NCBI GenBank assembly: GCA_041398565.1
Contig: JAWKUN010000002.1
Span: 62,001-126,000 of the forward strand
DNA length: 64,000 nt
Origin: DATGPD01 sp041398565
GTDB lineage: Bacteria > Planctomycetota > UBA1135 > UBA2386
Direction of reading: 5' to 3'
The translations under genes and the position numbers were made by a program. The notes beneath the pieces are model-generated. The model ran no database searches. It was not told where the DNA came from and saw nothing but the letters and a program-made list of their open reading frames with translations. Positions 38,534 to 49,535 of this stretch are shown here, piece after piece (the first letter of the stretch is position 1; each line of letters opens with the position of its first letter).

Positions 38534-39726
38534 GGGAGGGTGGCGTCGGGAGATGTGCTGGCGTCGCGCCACACGGATCGACTGTGCGGAACGCGCGTCA
38601 GCAGTCCCGCCTCCATCAGCTCGGCTGCGAAGCGCGGCGCCGCGCCGGTCTCGGCCAGCAGGCCGCGAATCCGGCCGCTGCCGTCCACGCCTTCGGTGCG
38701 GAAGCGGTACAGCGGCGTCAGTCGGTAGGTTCCATCCGCATCGGTGTACCCGGCCTCGGCGATCTCGACGATGCGGCGCGAGCCGTCGCCGAACCGGGCG
38801 GCCTGCACGATGACGTCGATCGCCGCACCGACTTGCGCACGGATCGCGTGGTGTGGCAGCTCGACGTGGCCCATCATGGCCATGGTCTCGAGGCGGCGCA
38901 GGGCGTCGGCGGGGCGGTCGGCGTGCAGGGTCGACATCGAGCCCGGGTGACCGGACGTCATGGCTTGCAGCAGATCGAGGGCTTCGGCACCCCGGACCTC
39001 GCCGATCACGATGCGATCCGGCCGCAAGCGGAGCGAGGACACGAACAGGTCCCGGATCGTGATCCGGTCGCGCCCGCGGTCGTCGCCAGGACGGGCCTCG
39101 AGCGGCACGACGTGCGGCTGACGGAGCTGGAGCTCGCTGGAGTCCTCGAGCACCAGGATCCGCTCCGTCTCGGGAATGCAGGTGGACAACGCGTTGAGCA
39201 GCGACGTCTTGCCGCTGCCCGTGCCGCCCGAGACCAGCAGGTTCTTGCGCAGCGACACACACAGCTCGAGGAACTCGGCGGCCGACTCGGTCAGCGATCC
39301 GAGCGCGACGAGCCGCGCCAGGTCGAAGACGTCACGCGAGAACTTCCGGATCGCAACCACCGTGCCGCGCCGCGAGCAAGGCGGACGCACCACGTGCACG
39401 CGCGAGCCGTCCGGCAGACGGGCGTCGAGCCGCGTCGTGGAACCGTCGACGTGCCGGCCGGCGAACTGGGCGATGTTGCGCACCGCAGCGTCGAGCTCGG
39501 TCTCGCCGGCGAAGGTTGCGCTGGTTCGGGACAGACGGCCCTTGCGCTCGACGTAGACTTCGGTCGGACCGTTGATCAGGATCTCGCTCACCGACGGGTC
39601 GTCCAGGAAGGCGGACACCGGGCCGAGGAAGCAGCGCAGGCTGGCGCGGAAGAGGGGTTCGGTGCTCGCCCCAATCAGGGATGATGGGGCAGCTGGCCGG
39701 TTGTGATCTGTGACGGAGTGGCTCAT
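38530..39726 (-). CDS. CpaF/TadA family secretion ATPase (no FHA domain)
   Basis: The 398-residue protein is a compact CpaF/TadA: FLDDPSVSEILINGPTEVYV (40-59), Walker A GGTGSGKTS (167-175), ILVLEDSSELQL and the His box GSMSTLHADRPADALRRLE. It lacks the long N-terminal region of the FHA-bearing paralogue. ATG 39726 is the first start compatible with the family. It is the first gene of the eleven-gene set. The presence of two CpaF ATPases suggests separate extension and retraction, or a hetero-oligomer; this is inference. Confidence 0.9.
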   Translation of the reverse strand: MSHSVTDHNRPAAPSSLIGASTEPLFRASLRCFLGPVSAFLDDPSVSEILINGPTEVYVERKGRLSRTSATFAGETELDAAVRNIAQFAGRHVDGSTTRLDARLPDGSRVHVVRPPCSRRGTVVAIRKFSRDVFDLARLVALGSLTESAAEFLELCVSLRKNLLVSGGTGSGKTSLLNALSTCIPETERILVLEDSSELQLRQPHVVPLEARPGDDRGRDRITIRDLFVSSLRLRPDRIVIGEVRGAEALDLLQAMTSGHPGSMSTLHADRPADALRRLETMAMMGHVELPHHAIRAQVGAAIDVIVQAARFGDGSRRIVEIAEAGYTDADGTYRLTPLYRFRTEGVDGSGRIRGLLAETGAAPRFAAELMEAGLLTRVPHSRSVWRDASTSPDATLP

Positions 39727-40159
39727 GGACGACAGCGACGCGGCACTTGCATTGAGCGCGCAGTGCGGGCTCGCGCTACACGCGTTCCAGCAGCTCCGGC
39801 CTCGGTCGAGATGGCCAAGGTGTGAGCACGTCTCTGGCGTCGTGGAACGCGAAGTGCCGCGCGGACGTACTTGGGCGTCGAAGGGCCGTGGCGACCACGC
39901 CTGACGGGTCGTTCCGCGACCCGAGCACGTTCTGACTTTGCGGCGCGGCGATGCAGAGGTCGGAAGGCGAGCGCGAGGCGGTCGTGCCCTGGGAGGCGGG
40001 TGGCAACCAGCGCTGCGCGACACGGTGCCGGGCCTGTTGGCGGAGCCGCCGGCCGGCAGGAGGTACCCGACGCTCCACCCAGAACTTGGCGCGCCCGAGG
40101 CGCGGGTCGAGGGCGAAGTCGCTGGCGAAGTCGAGGAACGACTCGAGCCGCCCTCTGCC
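39727..40159. other. Intergenic region between dnaE2 and the Tad set; possible gene remnant
   Basis: Directly after the dnaE2 stop, and in the same frame, the minus strand stays open to 39776. Its first 28 codons (RLESFLDFASDFALDPRLGR, then AKFWVERR) have coding-like composition, while the later part (ending RPRPELLERV) looks random. There is no start with a ribosome site; the first ATG-type start in frame is at 40078. This could be a decayed gene or a lost C-terminal extension. The promoter for the eleven-gene set must also lie here, but I see no motif. Confidence 0.4.
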
Positions 40160-43252
<3,093 letters not shown>

Positions 43253-43324
43253 GGGAGGATCGACAAAAGCAGACAGACGTCCGCATGGCAACAGGGTGGA
43301 GTCAGACACCAAGTGGAGGGGGTT

Positions 43325-43340
43325 GTTACGGTGGCGTAAC
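43325..43340. promoter_or_regulatory. Palindrome between dnaE2 and the SDR gene
   Basis: GTTACG and CGTAAC form a perfect inverted repeat around GTGG, in the 129-base gap between divergent genes. The size and position would suit an operator for a dimeric repressor, but no regulator gene is adjacent and this is inference. Confidence 0.35.
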
Positions 43341-43381
43341 GCCGGTGGCACGGGCGCCGTGGATGCGCGAGACTCGTGTGC

Positions 43382-44164
43382 ATGAGCAACGCGATGTCCG
43401 ACTCGAACCCGTCCCCGAGGCTCGCCGTCATCACCGGTGGCAGCCGTGGCCTTGGCCGCAGCTCCGCGGTGCACCTGGCGCGGATGGGTGTCGCCAGCAT
43501 CCTCACCTACCGCGACAACAAGACCGAGGCCGACAAGGCGGTGGCCGAGGTCGCCGCGGCCGGGGCCAAGGCCGTGGCGCTGCCCCTCGATGTCGGCCGC
43601 GCCGACACCTTCGCCGCCTTCGCCGACGCCGTGCAGCGCGCGCTCCCCACGTTCGGGCGCGCGCACTTCGACTTCCTGGTCAACAACGCCGGGATGGGGT
43701 TGCACAAGCCGTTCGTCGAGACCAGCGAGGCCGAACTCGACGCCCTGTACCAGGTGCACCTCAAGGGGCCGTTCCTCCTCACCCAAGCGCTGCTACCACT
43801 GATGGAGGACGGCGGGCGCATCCTCAACGTGTCGAGCGGCCTCGCCCGCTTCACCTACCCCGGCTACTCGGCCTACGCGGCGATGAAGGGCGCCGTCGAG
43901 GTGCTCACCCGCTACCAGGCACGCGAGCTCGGCGCGCGCCGGATCACCGTCAACACGCTCGCGCCCGGCGCCATCGAGACCGACTTCAACGGTGGCGTCG
44001 TGCGCGCCAACCGCGAACTCAACCAGATGATCGCCTCGACGACCGCGCTCGGCCGGGTCGGACTGCCCGACGACGTCGGCGGCGCGGTAGCCACCCTGTT
44101 GACCGGTGCGCTCGCCTGGGTCGACGGCCAGCGCATCGAGGTCTCGGGCGGACAGGGGCTGTAG
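43382..44164 (+). CDS. Short-chain dehydrogenase/reductase (FabG-like)
   Basis: The 260-residue protein is a classical SDR. Visible motifs are the cofactor loop TGGSRGLGRS (about 19-28), NNAGMG, the catalytic Ser in NVSSG, and YAAMK (Tyr-x-x-x-Lys), then APGAIETDF and a C-terminal VSGGQGL. Substrate is not predictable; 3-oxoacyl or sugar-like alcohols are typical. ATG 43382 is chosen; GTG 43376 would add two residues and ATG 43394 would remove four. It stands alone, divergent from dnaE2 and convergent with the VOC gene. Confidence 0.88.
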   Translation: MSNAMSDSNPSPRLAVITGGSRGLGRSSAVHLARMGVASILTYRDNKTEADKAVAEVAAAGAKAVALPLDVGRADTFAAFADAVQRALPTFGRAHFDFLVNNAGMGLHKPFVETSEAELDALYQVHLKGPFLLTQALLPLMEDGGRILNVSSGLARFTYPGYSAYAAMKGAVEVLTRYQARELGARRITVNTLAPGAIETDFNGGVVRANRELNQMIASTTALGRVGLPDDVGGAVATLLTGALAWVDGQRIEVSGGQGL

Positions 44165-44182
44165 CGCCGCCGCCGACGGCCC

Positions 44183-45088
44183 TCAGCGCCCGGCGAACGC
44201 CGCCTGCAACGCCGCGACGTCGAGCTTGCCCATGGCCAGCATCGCGGCGAAGGTGCGGTCGCGCGCCGCCTCGTCGTCGCTGCCGAGCCAGGTGCCGAGG
44301 CCGCGCGGTGCCACCTGCCAGGACACGCCAAAACGGTCCTTGAGCCAGCCGCACGGCCCTGGCTCGCCGCCCGCCGCGAGCGCCGCCCAGTAGCGGTCGA
44401 TCTCGGCCTGCTCGTCGCACTGCACCTGCAGCGAAACGGCCTCGTTGAAGGAGAAGGCGTGCTCGCCGGGCCCGTCGGAAGCGATCAACGCCTGGCCTGC
44501 CAGGGTCACCCGACCGTGCTTGACCATGTCGGTCGGTCCCTCGCCTCGCGCGTAGTGCTCGAGGCGCTCCACGTGGCCGCCGGGGAAGATGCCGGCGTAG
44601 GCCTGGAGCGCGGCGGCGGCCTGGCCGAAACGGGCACCGACGAACAGGAGGCACGGCACGATCGTCGCGCCGGCGGCGCCCGGTGGGCGCTTCATCACCT
44701 GCCACGACACACCGAAGCGATCCTGCACCCAGCCGTAGCGCTCGCTCCACGGGTAGGTCCCCAGCGGCATCATCGCCTTGCCGCCGGTGGCGAGTGCGTC
44801 GAACAAGCGCTCGGTCTCCGCCACAGAGTCGGTGTGGAGGAAGAACGAGATGCTCGGGTTGATGGTGAACAACGGGCCACCGTTCACGGCCAGGAAGCGC
44901 GCACCGGCGAGCTCGAACTCGACGGCCAGGACGCTGCCGCGCGGCTTGTTCGACGGGTTGTCGATCGCCGAGGGGTACCGCGTGGTCGCGGTGACACGGC
45001 CAGCTCGCACGGTCTCGACGTAGAAGGAGGCGGCGGCCTCGGCACGGTCGTCGAACCATAGGCACGGGACGATGGCAGGTGCGGACAT
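44183..45088 (-). CDS. Two-domain VOC-fold protein (PhnB / 3-demethylubiquinone methyltransferase-like)
   Basis: The 301-residue protein contains two copies of the same fold: residues 3-140 (IVPCLWFDDRAEAAASFYV; WSERYGWVQDRFGVSWQVM) and 150-285 (IVPCLLFVGARFGQAAAAL; CGWLKDRFGVSWQVAPRG). The paired 'DRFGVSWQV' is the hallmark of the PhnB/3-demethylubiquinone-9 methyltransferase-like VOC family, whose members mostly have unknown substrates. ATG 45088 begins the first domain; the longer frame upstream is not protein-like. It is convergent with the SDR gene, 18 bases between stops. Confidence 0.85.
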   Translation of the reverse strand: MSAPAIVPCLWFDDRAEAAASFYVETVRAGRVTATTRYPSAIDNPSNKPRGSVLAVEFELAGARFLAVNGGPLFTINPSISFFLHTDSVAETERLFDALATGGKAMMPLGTYPWSERYGWVQDRFGVSWQVMKRPPGAAGATIVPCLLFVGARFGQAAAALQAYAGIFPGGHVERLEHYARGEGPTDMVKHGRVTLAGQALIASDGPGEHAFSFNEAVSLQVQCDEQAEIDRYWAALAAGGEPGPCGWLKDRFGVSWQVAPRGLGTWLGSDDEAARDRTFAAMLAMGKLDVAALQAAFAGR

Positions 45089-45238
45089 TGGCGCCCTCGT
45101 AGCCTTTGGTGCCAACGGGCGCAACGGTACGACGCTCGAGTCACGGCCGCGCTCGAGCCCGGTGAGAGACGTGTTCGCCTGCACCGACGCAGGCTACGCT
45201 CGTGCCGTCGTGGCCTCCCGTCGTCGCTCTCCGTCCGC

Positions 45239-46366
45239 ATGATGCGCGTCGATGTCGTCTACGTGAACTACAACTCCACGGCGTGGCTGGCGCGCAGCAT
45301 CGCCTCGCTGCTGGCCGCGCCGCCGCAAGGCTTCGCGCTCGGTGCCGTCGTGGTGGTCGACAACGCGTCCTCGCCGGCAGACCAGGCGCTCCTCGACGGC
45401 TTGCCCGATGCGGTTCGGGTGGTCCGCGCCGGGGCCAACCGCGGTTTCGCCGCGGGGTGCAACCTGGGGGCGCGCGCCGGAGACGCACCGGCGCTTCTGT
45501 TCCTCAACCCCGACACGCGGGTCCTTGCCGACACCCTACCGCCGATGGTGCCCACCTGGCACGCACGTGCGGGGCGCGTGCTGCTCGGGCCGCGCCATTT
45601 CATGGACGACGCTTGCACGCTCGGGTTCGCGCCGCTGCACGGCACCGCCTGGCACACCGGAGTGTCGAATGCGCTGTGGGGGCGCGGGTTCGCACCCGAT
45701 CCTTCGCTGCGCGCGCTGCGCGCGCGCGTTGCCCTGTGGCGGGCCGAGCGGCCGACCCCGGTGCGAGCGTTGTCGGGCGGAGCGCTTCTCGTCGGCCGCG
45801 CCGCCTACGAAGAGCTCGGGGGGTTCGACGAGCGCTACTTCCTCTACGTCGAGGACACCGACCTGTGCCTGCGCGCGCGCAAGCGCGGCATCGACGTGCT
45901 GTACGAACCGCGCGCCCGCATCGTGCACTACGGTGACCAGAGCTCGCGGCAGGACGCCGGCGCGGCCGACGGCGCCGCCGCCGCCAGCGAGCGCGTGTAC
46001 TTGCGCAAGTTCCACGGTGTCGTGTCGCGTGGGGTGCGTCGTCTGGTCTTGTCCCTGGCGACGCGGTTGCCGGCACGGCAGCGTCGATGGGGTGCCGGCA
46101 GCGCGACGACGGTCGCCCACGTCTTCGAACGGCCGGGCCGCGGGCCGTGGGTGGTGGAGTTGGCGCGCTCGCCGATGTTCGACCACGGCGTCACCGTGTT
46201 CCCGGACGGCGACACCTTCGGCTTGCCCGCCGATCTGTGGCCGCGCTTGCGCCCCGGCCGCTACTTCGCGCGCATCGCCGAGGAGGACGACGTCGGCGCC
46301 TGGCACGAGCGCGCGTTGTTCGTCGTGGACAACCCTGGCGGGGGCAAACCTGGTGCTGCCGAATAG
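45239..46366 (+). CDS. Family 2 glycosyltransferase
   Basis: The 375-residue protein resembles GT2 rhamnosyltransferase-like enzymes: VVYVNYNSTAWLARSIASLL at the N-terminus, VVVVDNASSPADQ, NRGFAAGCNLG, FLNPDTRV, GGALLVGRAAYEELGGFDE and EDTDLCLRARKRG. The NPD and (E)DTD motifs would bind the nucleotide sugar and metal. Residues 290-375 form an extra C-terminal domain with little similarity I recognise. ATG 45239 is followed by a second ATG. The radical SAM gene lies 107 bases downstream, so a shared role in a surface glycan or lipid is possible but unproven. Confidence 0.88.
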   Translation: MMRVDVVYVNYNSTAWLARSIASLLAAPPQGFALGAVVVVDNASSPADQALLDGLPDAVRVVRAGANRGFAAGCNLGARAGDAPALLFLNPDTRVLADTLPPMVPTWHARAGRVLLGPRHFMDDACTLGFAPLHGTAWHTGVSNALWGRGFAPDPSLRALRARVALWRAERPTPVRALSGGALLVGRAAYEELGGFDERYFLYVEDTDLCLRARKRGIDVLYEPRARIVHYGDQSSRQDAGAADGAAAASERVYLRKFHGVVSRGVRRLVLSLATRLPARQRRWGAGSATTVAHVFERPGRGPWVVELARSPMFDHGVTVFPDGDTFGLPADLWPRLRPGRYFARIAEEDDVGAWHERALFVVDNPGGGKPGAAE

Positions 46367-46473
46367 GTAGCGCGCTGCGAGGGGGTTGTCGGGTCGTCGC
46401 CGTCTTCGATAGCCTCTTCCGCGTCGGCGTCTGCCGGGATTGCGTTCGGCGACTCGCGAAGAGGACGACGCTC

Positions 46474-48102
46474 ATGAAGGTGCTGTTTCTCTACGTCTCG
46501 ACCAACATGTGTCGGGACGGTGATCTGTGGTACTACGACGAAGGAGTCGCCAGCGTCGCGGCTTGTCTGCGCGCCGCCGGGCACGCGGTCGCCTTCCGCA
46601 TGGTCAAGACCGACGATCGTTTCGACGAAGTGCGGGCGTGGGTGGAACGCGAGCGCGGCTCGCGCACGCTGCTGCTGTTCATGACGTCGCTCATGTTCTC
46701 GGCCTACGGCCATGACCTGCCTGAGACCATGCCGATCGTCGGCTCGCTGCGCACGGCCACCGGGTTGTTGACCGGCTTCGTCGGTCTGCACGCCACGACC
46801 AACCCCGAAGAGGTCCTGGCGCACCCGGGCGTCGACTTCGTCGGTCGCGGCGAGATGGAGGAGGCTCTGGTGGAGCTGTGCGACGCGCTGGACTCGGGTG
46901 GTGACGTGCACCGCGTGCACAACTTTTGGTTCAAGACCGAGGACGGCGTCCGGCGCAACCCCTTGCGTCCCTTGCTGCGCGACGTCGACGCGCTGCCGCA
47001 CCCGGCGCGCGACCTGGTGCCGGACGAGGCCATGGCCAACGAGCGCGACGGCATCCTCACGGTGGTGGCCATGCGCGGCTGCCCCATGGACTGCAACTTC
47101 TGCTCGAACCCGGTGCTGAAGGGTCTCTACCGGGGCAACGGTCCGTGGACGCGCTTCAAGTCGGTCGGCCGCGTGCTCGAAGAGATCAAGGCGGCCGTCG
47201 CCATCGACCCGAGCCTGCGCTTGGTGTTCTTCCACGACGACATCTTCGCCTTCGGCAACGCCTGGTCGCGCGAGTTCTTCGCGCGCTACCCCGCCGAGGT
47301 CGGCATCCCCTACGGTTGCAACCTGGTGATCTCGCAGGCGACCCCCGGGTTCGTCGAGGGCCTGCGTCGATCCGGCTGCCGGCAGGTGCAGATCGGCATC
47401 GAGAGCGGCAGCGAGTACATCCGCAATCAGGTCATCAACAAGGGCATCCTCGAGGCTGACATCGTCGCCGCCCTCGACCTGTTCCGGCAGGCAGGCATCC
47501 GCGTCAAGTGCTTCGCGATGATGGGGCTGCCGCAGGAGACTCGCTGGCGTTACCGGGAGTCGGTGGCCGGCTTTGCCCGCCTGCGGCCCGACATGGTGCA
47601 GATCCAGGTGTGGGAGGCGCACGAGGGATCCGAGCTGCTCGGCAGCGACCGCGGGGCGGCGGCGCTCGCCGGCCGGCACTATCGGCCGGGTGCCGACCGG
47701 CGCGCTTGGCGCATCAAGTTCTACTTCCGCTTCTTCCACCGCTACGTCGCGTTGTACGAGGCTCTCGACGCGATGCGCCTGCGCCAGCCGCTGCGGGCCC
47801 GCGTCCTGCGGGTGCTGGTGGACGCCACGATCCTCTTCCGCCACGCCCCGGACCTGCTGCTGGCGCGTGATCACGACGGGCGGCGGCGCTGGCCGGCGGT
47901 CGTGCTGGAGAACCGCTGGCTGCGCCGCCTCGCGGCGCGCGTCGGCGGCCGATTCTGGCGCGCGGCGCTGGCGCGCGAGATGCACCTCGCGTCGGTCTAC
48001 ACCTGGCCCGCCGACATGGGTCCGCCGCCGAGCGGCCGCGGCTGGGTGGGATCGGTGCGGGTCGACGGCCGCGGGCGGTCGGAACTGCAGCCGGCGGGAT
48101 GA
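46474..48102 (+). CDS. B12-binding-domain radical SAM protein
   Basis: The 542-residue protein has an N-terminal Rossmann-like B12-binding-type domain (about 1-140; VLFLYVSTNMCRDGDLWYY, FVGRGEMEEALVEL) and a radical SAM core with the cluster motif RGCPMDCNFC (Cys203, Cys207, Cys210), then FHDDIFAFG and VQIGIESGSEYIRNQVINKG. The C-terminal 130 residues are helical and Arg-rich. The usual DxHxxG cobalamin motif is not evident, so cobalamin use is unsure. Such enzymes methylate or rearrange unactivated carbons. ATG 46474 is supported by GAGG ten bases upstream. Confidence 0.88.
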   Translation: MKVLFLYVSTNMCRDGDLWYYDEGVASVAACLRAAGHAVAFRMVKTDDRFDEVRAWVERERGSRTLLLFMTSLMFSAYGHDLPETMPIVGSLRTATGLLTGFVGLHATTNPEEVLAHPGVDFVGRGEMEEALVELCDALDSGGDVHRVHNFWFKTEDGVRRNPLRPLLRDVDALPHPARDLVPDEAMANERDGILTVVAMRGCPMDCNFCSNPVLKGLYRGNGPWTRFKSVGRVLEEIKAAVAIDPSLRLVFFHDDIFAFGNAWSREFFARYPAEVGIPYGCNLVISQATPGFVEGLRRSGCRQVQIGIESGSEYIRNQVINKGILEADIVAALDLFRQAGIRVKCFAMMGLPQETRWRYRESVAGFARLRPDMVQIQVWEAHEGSELLGSDRGAAALAGRHYRPGADRRAWRIKFYFRFFHRYVALYEALDAMRLRQPLRARVLRVLVDATILFRHAPDLLLARDHDGRRRWPAVVLENRWLRRLAARVGGRFWRAALAREMHLASVYTWPADMGPPPSGRGWVGSVRVDGRGRSELQPAG

Positions 48103-48306
48103 TGCCTTGCCAGCGAGCGCGCGCCCGGCGGTCGACACTGGCCGCCGGCCATCACGACAGCCTCGCAGCGGACGGAGTCGGACTCCACGCCTGAACGCTG
48201 GTCGCACGTCGGCGATCACGACGGTGCCCACCGCGTGGCTATGATCATCCGCCCAGACAGCTCGCGCGCCGACTGCGCCGCGCGCACACCGCTTCGACCG
48301 CGTCAC

Positions 48307-49254
48307 ATGCCGATCCACTCTTCGACTTGCATCGCCCGGCTCGTTCGCGTGGCGCCGTGGACCCTCCTCGCCGTGGGCGTCGTGGCGCAGGTTGCCGAGC
48401 CGCCCGTGCCGGAGGGCAAGGTCGCCGCCCTGCAGCGGATCCTGGCGAGCACGACGCGGGCCGCGTTCCGCTTCGCTACCGAGCTGCGCAGCGACTCCCA
48501 GTTCGTGCGCGCCACCCAGGGCGGCAAGGCCAAGCCCGTGCGCACGACGGGTGCTCAGGAGGCAGGGTGTCTGTACGTGGTGCTGCCCGACGATGCGGGC
48601 GAGGTGTTGCGTGCGGGGCGGCGCTCGCTCGCGCGCATCAAGAAGGGCAAGTGGGTGCGTCGGTTCGACCTCGACGCGGAAGGTGCGCCGTTGCCTTTCT
48701 TGTTCGAGCCGGAGATCTTCTTTCCGGCGGTCCTCGACACCGACCTGGAGTACCTGAGGGCGGAGGTGGGGACGCTCGACGACCGGCCGGTGGAGATCCT
48801 CACCGCGCACGCCGAGGGCGAGCATGCGCGCGCTCTCACGTGGTCCGGAGCCCTGCCGGCGGGGGAGCAGGCGATGATGGGCGTCTTCCGCATCGGCGGC
48901 GGTCGCGTCGTCCGGCCGAAGGCGGAGCAAGAGGTCGACCTGGCCTTCTTCGTCGATCCGGCCAGCAAGCGCCTGCTGAAGATCGCGATGCAGCTCTACA
49001 GCAAGGCCCCCGGAGGGGCTGCTGGCGTGTTCGTGGCAGTCGGCGGCGCGGCGCAAGAGGAGGAACCGGAGGAGCCCGAGGTCGACGAGAAGGCTCCTCT
49101 GCGCTTCGAGCACGGGCTGCCGGTGCGTTCCCGGCGTATCGCCGACGGCTGGCTCAAGGTGACCTTCGAAGTGACTTTCACCGAGCACGACGTGGCACGG
49201 ATCGACGCTCTCGACGGTGCGGCATCGGCAGCGTTGGGCCTTGGCGCCAAGTGA
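48307..49254 (+). CDS. Secreted protein of unknown function
   Basis: The 315-residue protein starts at ATG 48307 with a signal peptide (LVRVAPWTLLAVGVVAQ). The mature part begins EPPVPEGKVAALQRILASTT and is a mixed alpha/beta domain with repeated beta strands (GCLYVVLPDDAGEVLRAG; WVRRFDLDAEGAPLPFLFEP), an acidic linker (EEEPEEPEVDEK) and a last strand pair WLKVTFEVTFTEHD. The layout recalls secreted LolA-like lipid-binding proteins (strand-rich, about 300 residues), but no signature confirms it. The protease gene at 49536 lies downstream on the same strand, 281 bases away; I see nothing else in that gap. Confidence 0.72.
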   Translation: MPIHSSTCIARLVRVAPWTLLAVGVVAQVAEPPVPEGKVAALQRILASTTRAAFRFATELRSDSQFVRATQGGKAKPVRTTGAQEAGCLYVVLPDDAGEVLRAGRRSLARIKKGKWVRRFDLDAEGAPLPFLFEPEIFFPAVLDTDLEYLRAEVGTLDDRPVEILTAHAEGEHARALTWSGALPAGEQAMMGVFRIGGGRVVRPKAEQEVDLAFFVDPASKRLLKIAMQLYSKAPGGAAGVFVAVGGAAQEEEPEEPEVDEKAPLRFEHGLPVRSRRIADGWLKVTFEVTFTEHDVARIDALDGAASAALGLGAK

Positions 49255-49535
49255 ACGTGGAGGGCCCCGCGAAAGGTGCCGTGCTGGGCGGAGCCCGTCG
49301 CTGCGGATCTGCCGCGATCGAAGCGTCTCGCACGATCGGCGACGCGGCCGTGTCGGACCTCCGTCGGTCGTTGGGGGCGTGTCGGTCTCGGCGCGGTGAG
49401 TCGGCACGCTCCGCTGCGCTTTCGAGCGTAGGAGTCGGCTGGCCCGCGAGGCAAACAACCCTGGCTGCAGGGTCGGCGCGCCGTGTCGCACGGCGTACAC
49501 TCGGTGCTCCCGTCCCTTCTCTGCCGGAGATCGAC

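Noticed and set aside
43282..43380. LexA box upstream of dnaE2
   Set aside because: No sequence resembling known LexA operators was found; only the GTTACG palindrome is present.
46261..49500. Minus-strand open frame of 1079 codons
   Set aside because: Antisense to the radical SAM and secreted-protein genes and without any recognisable motif.
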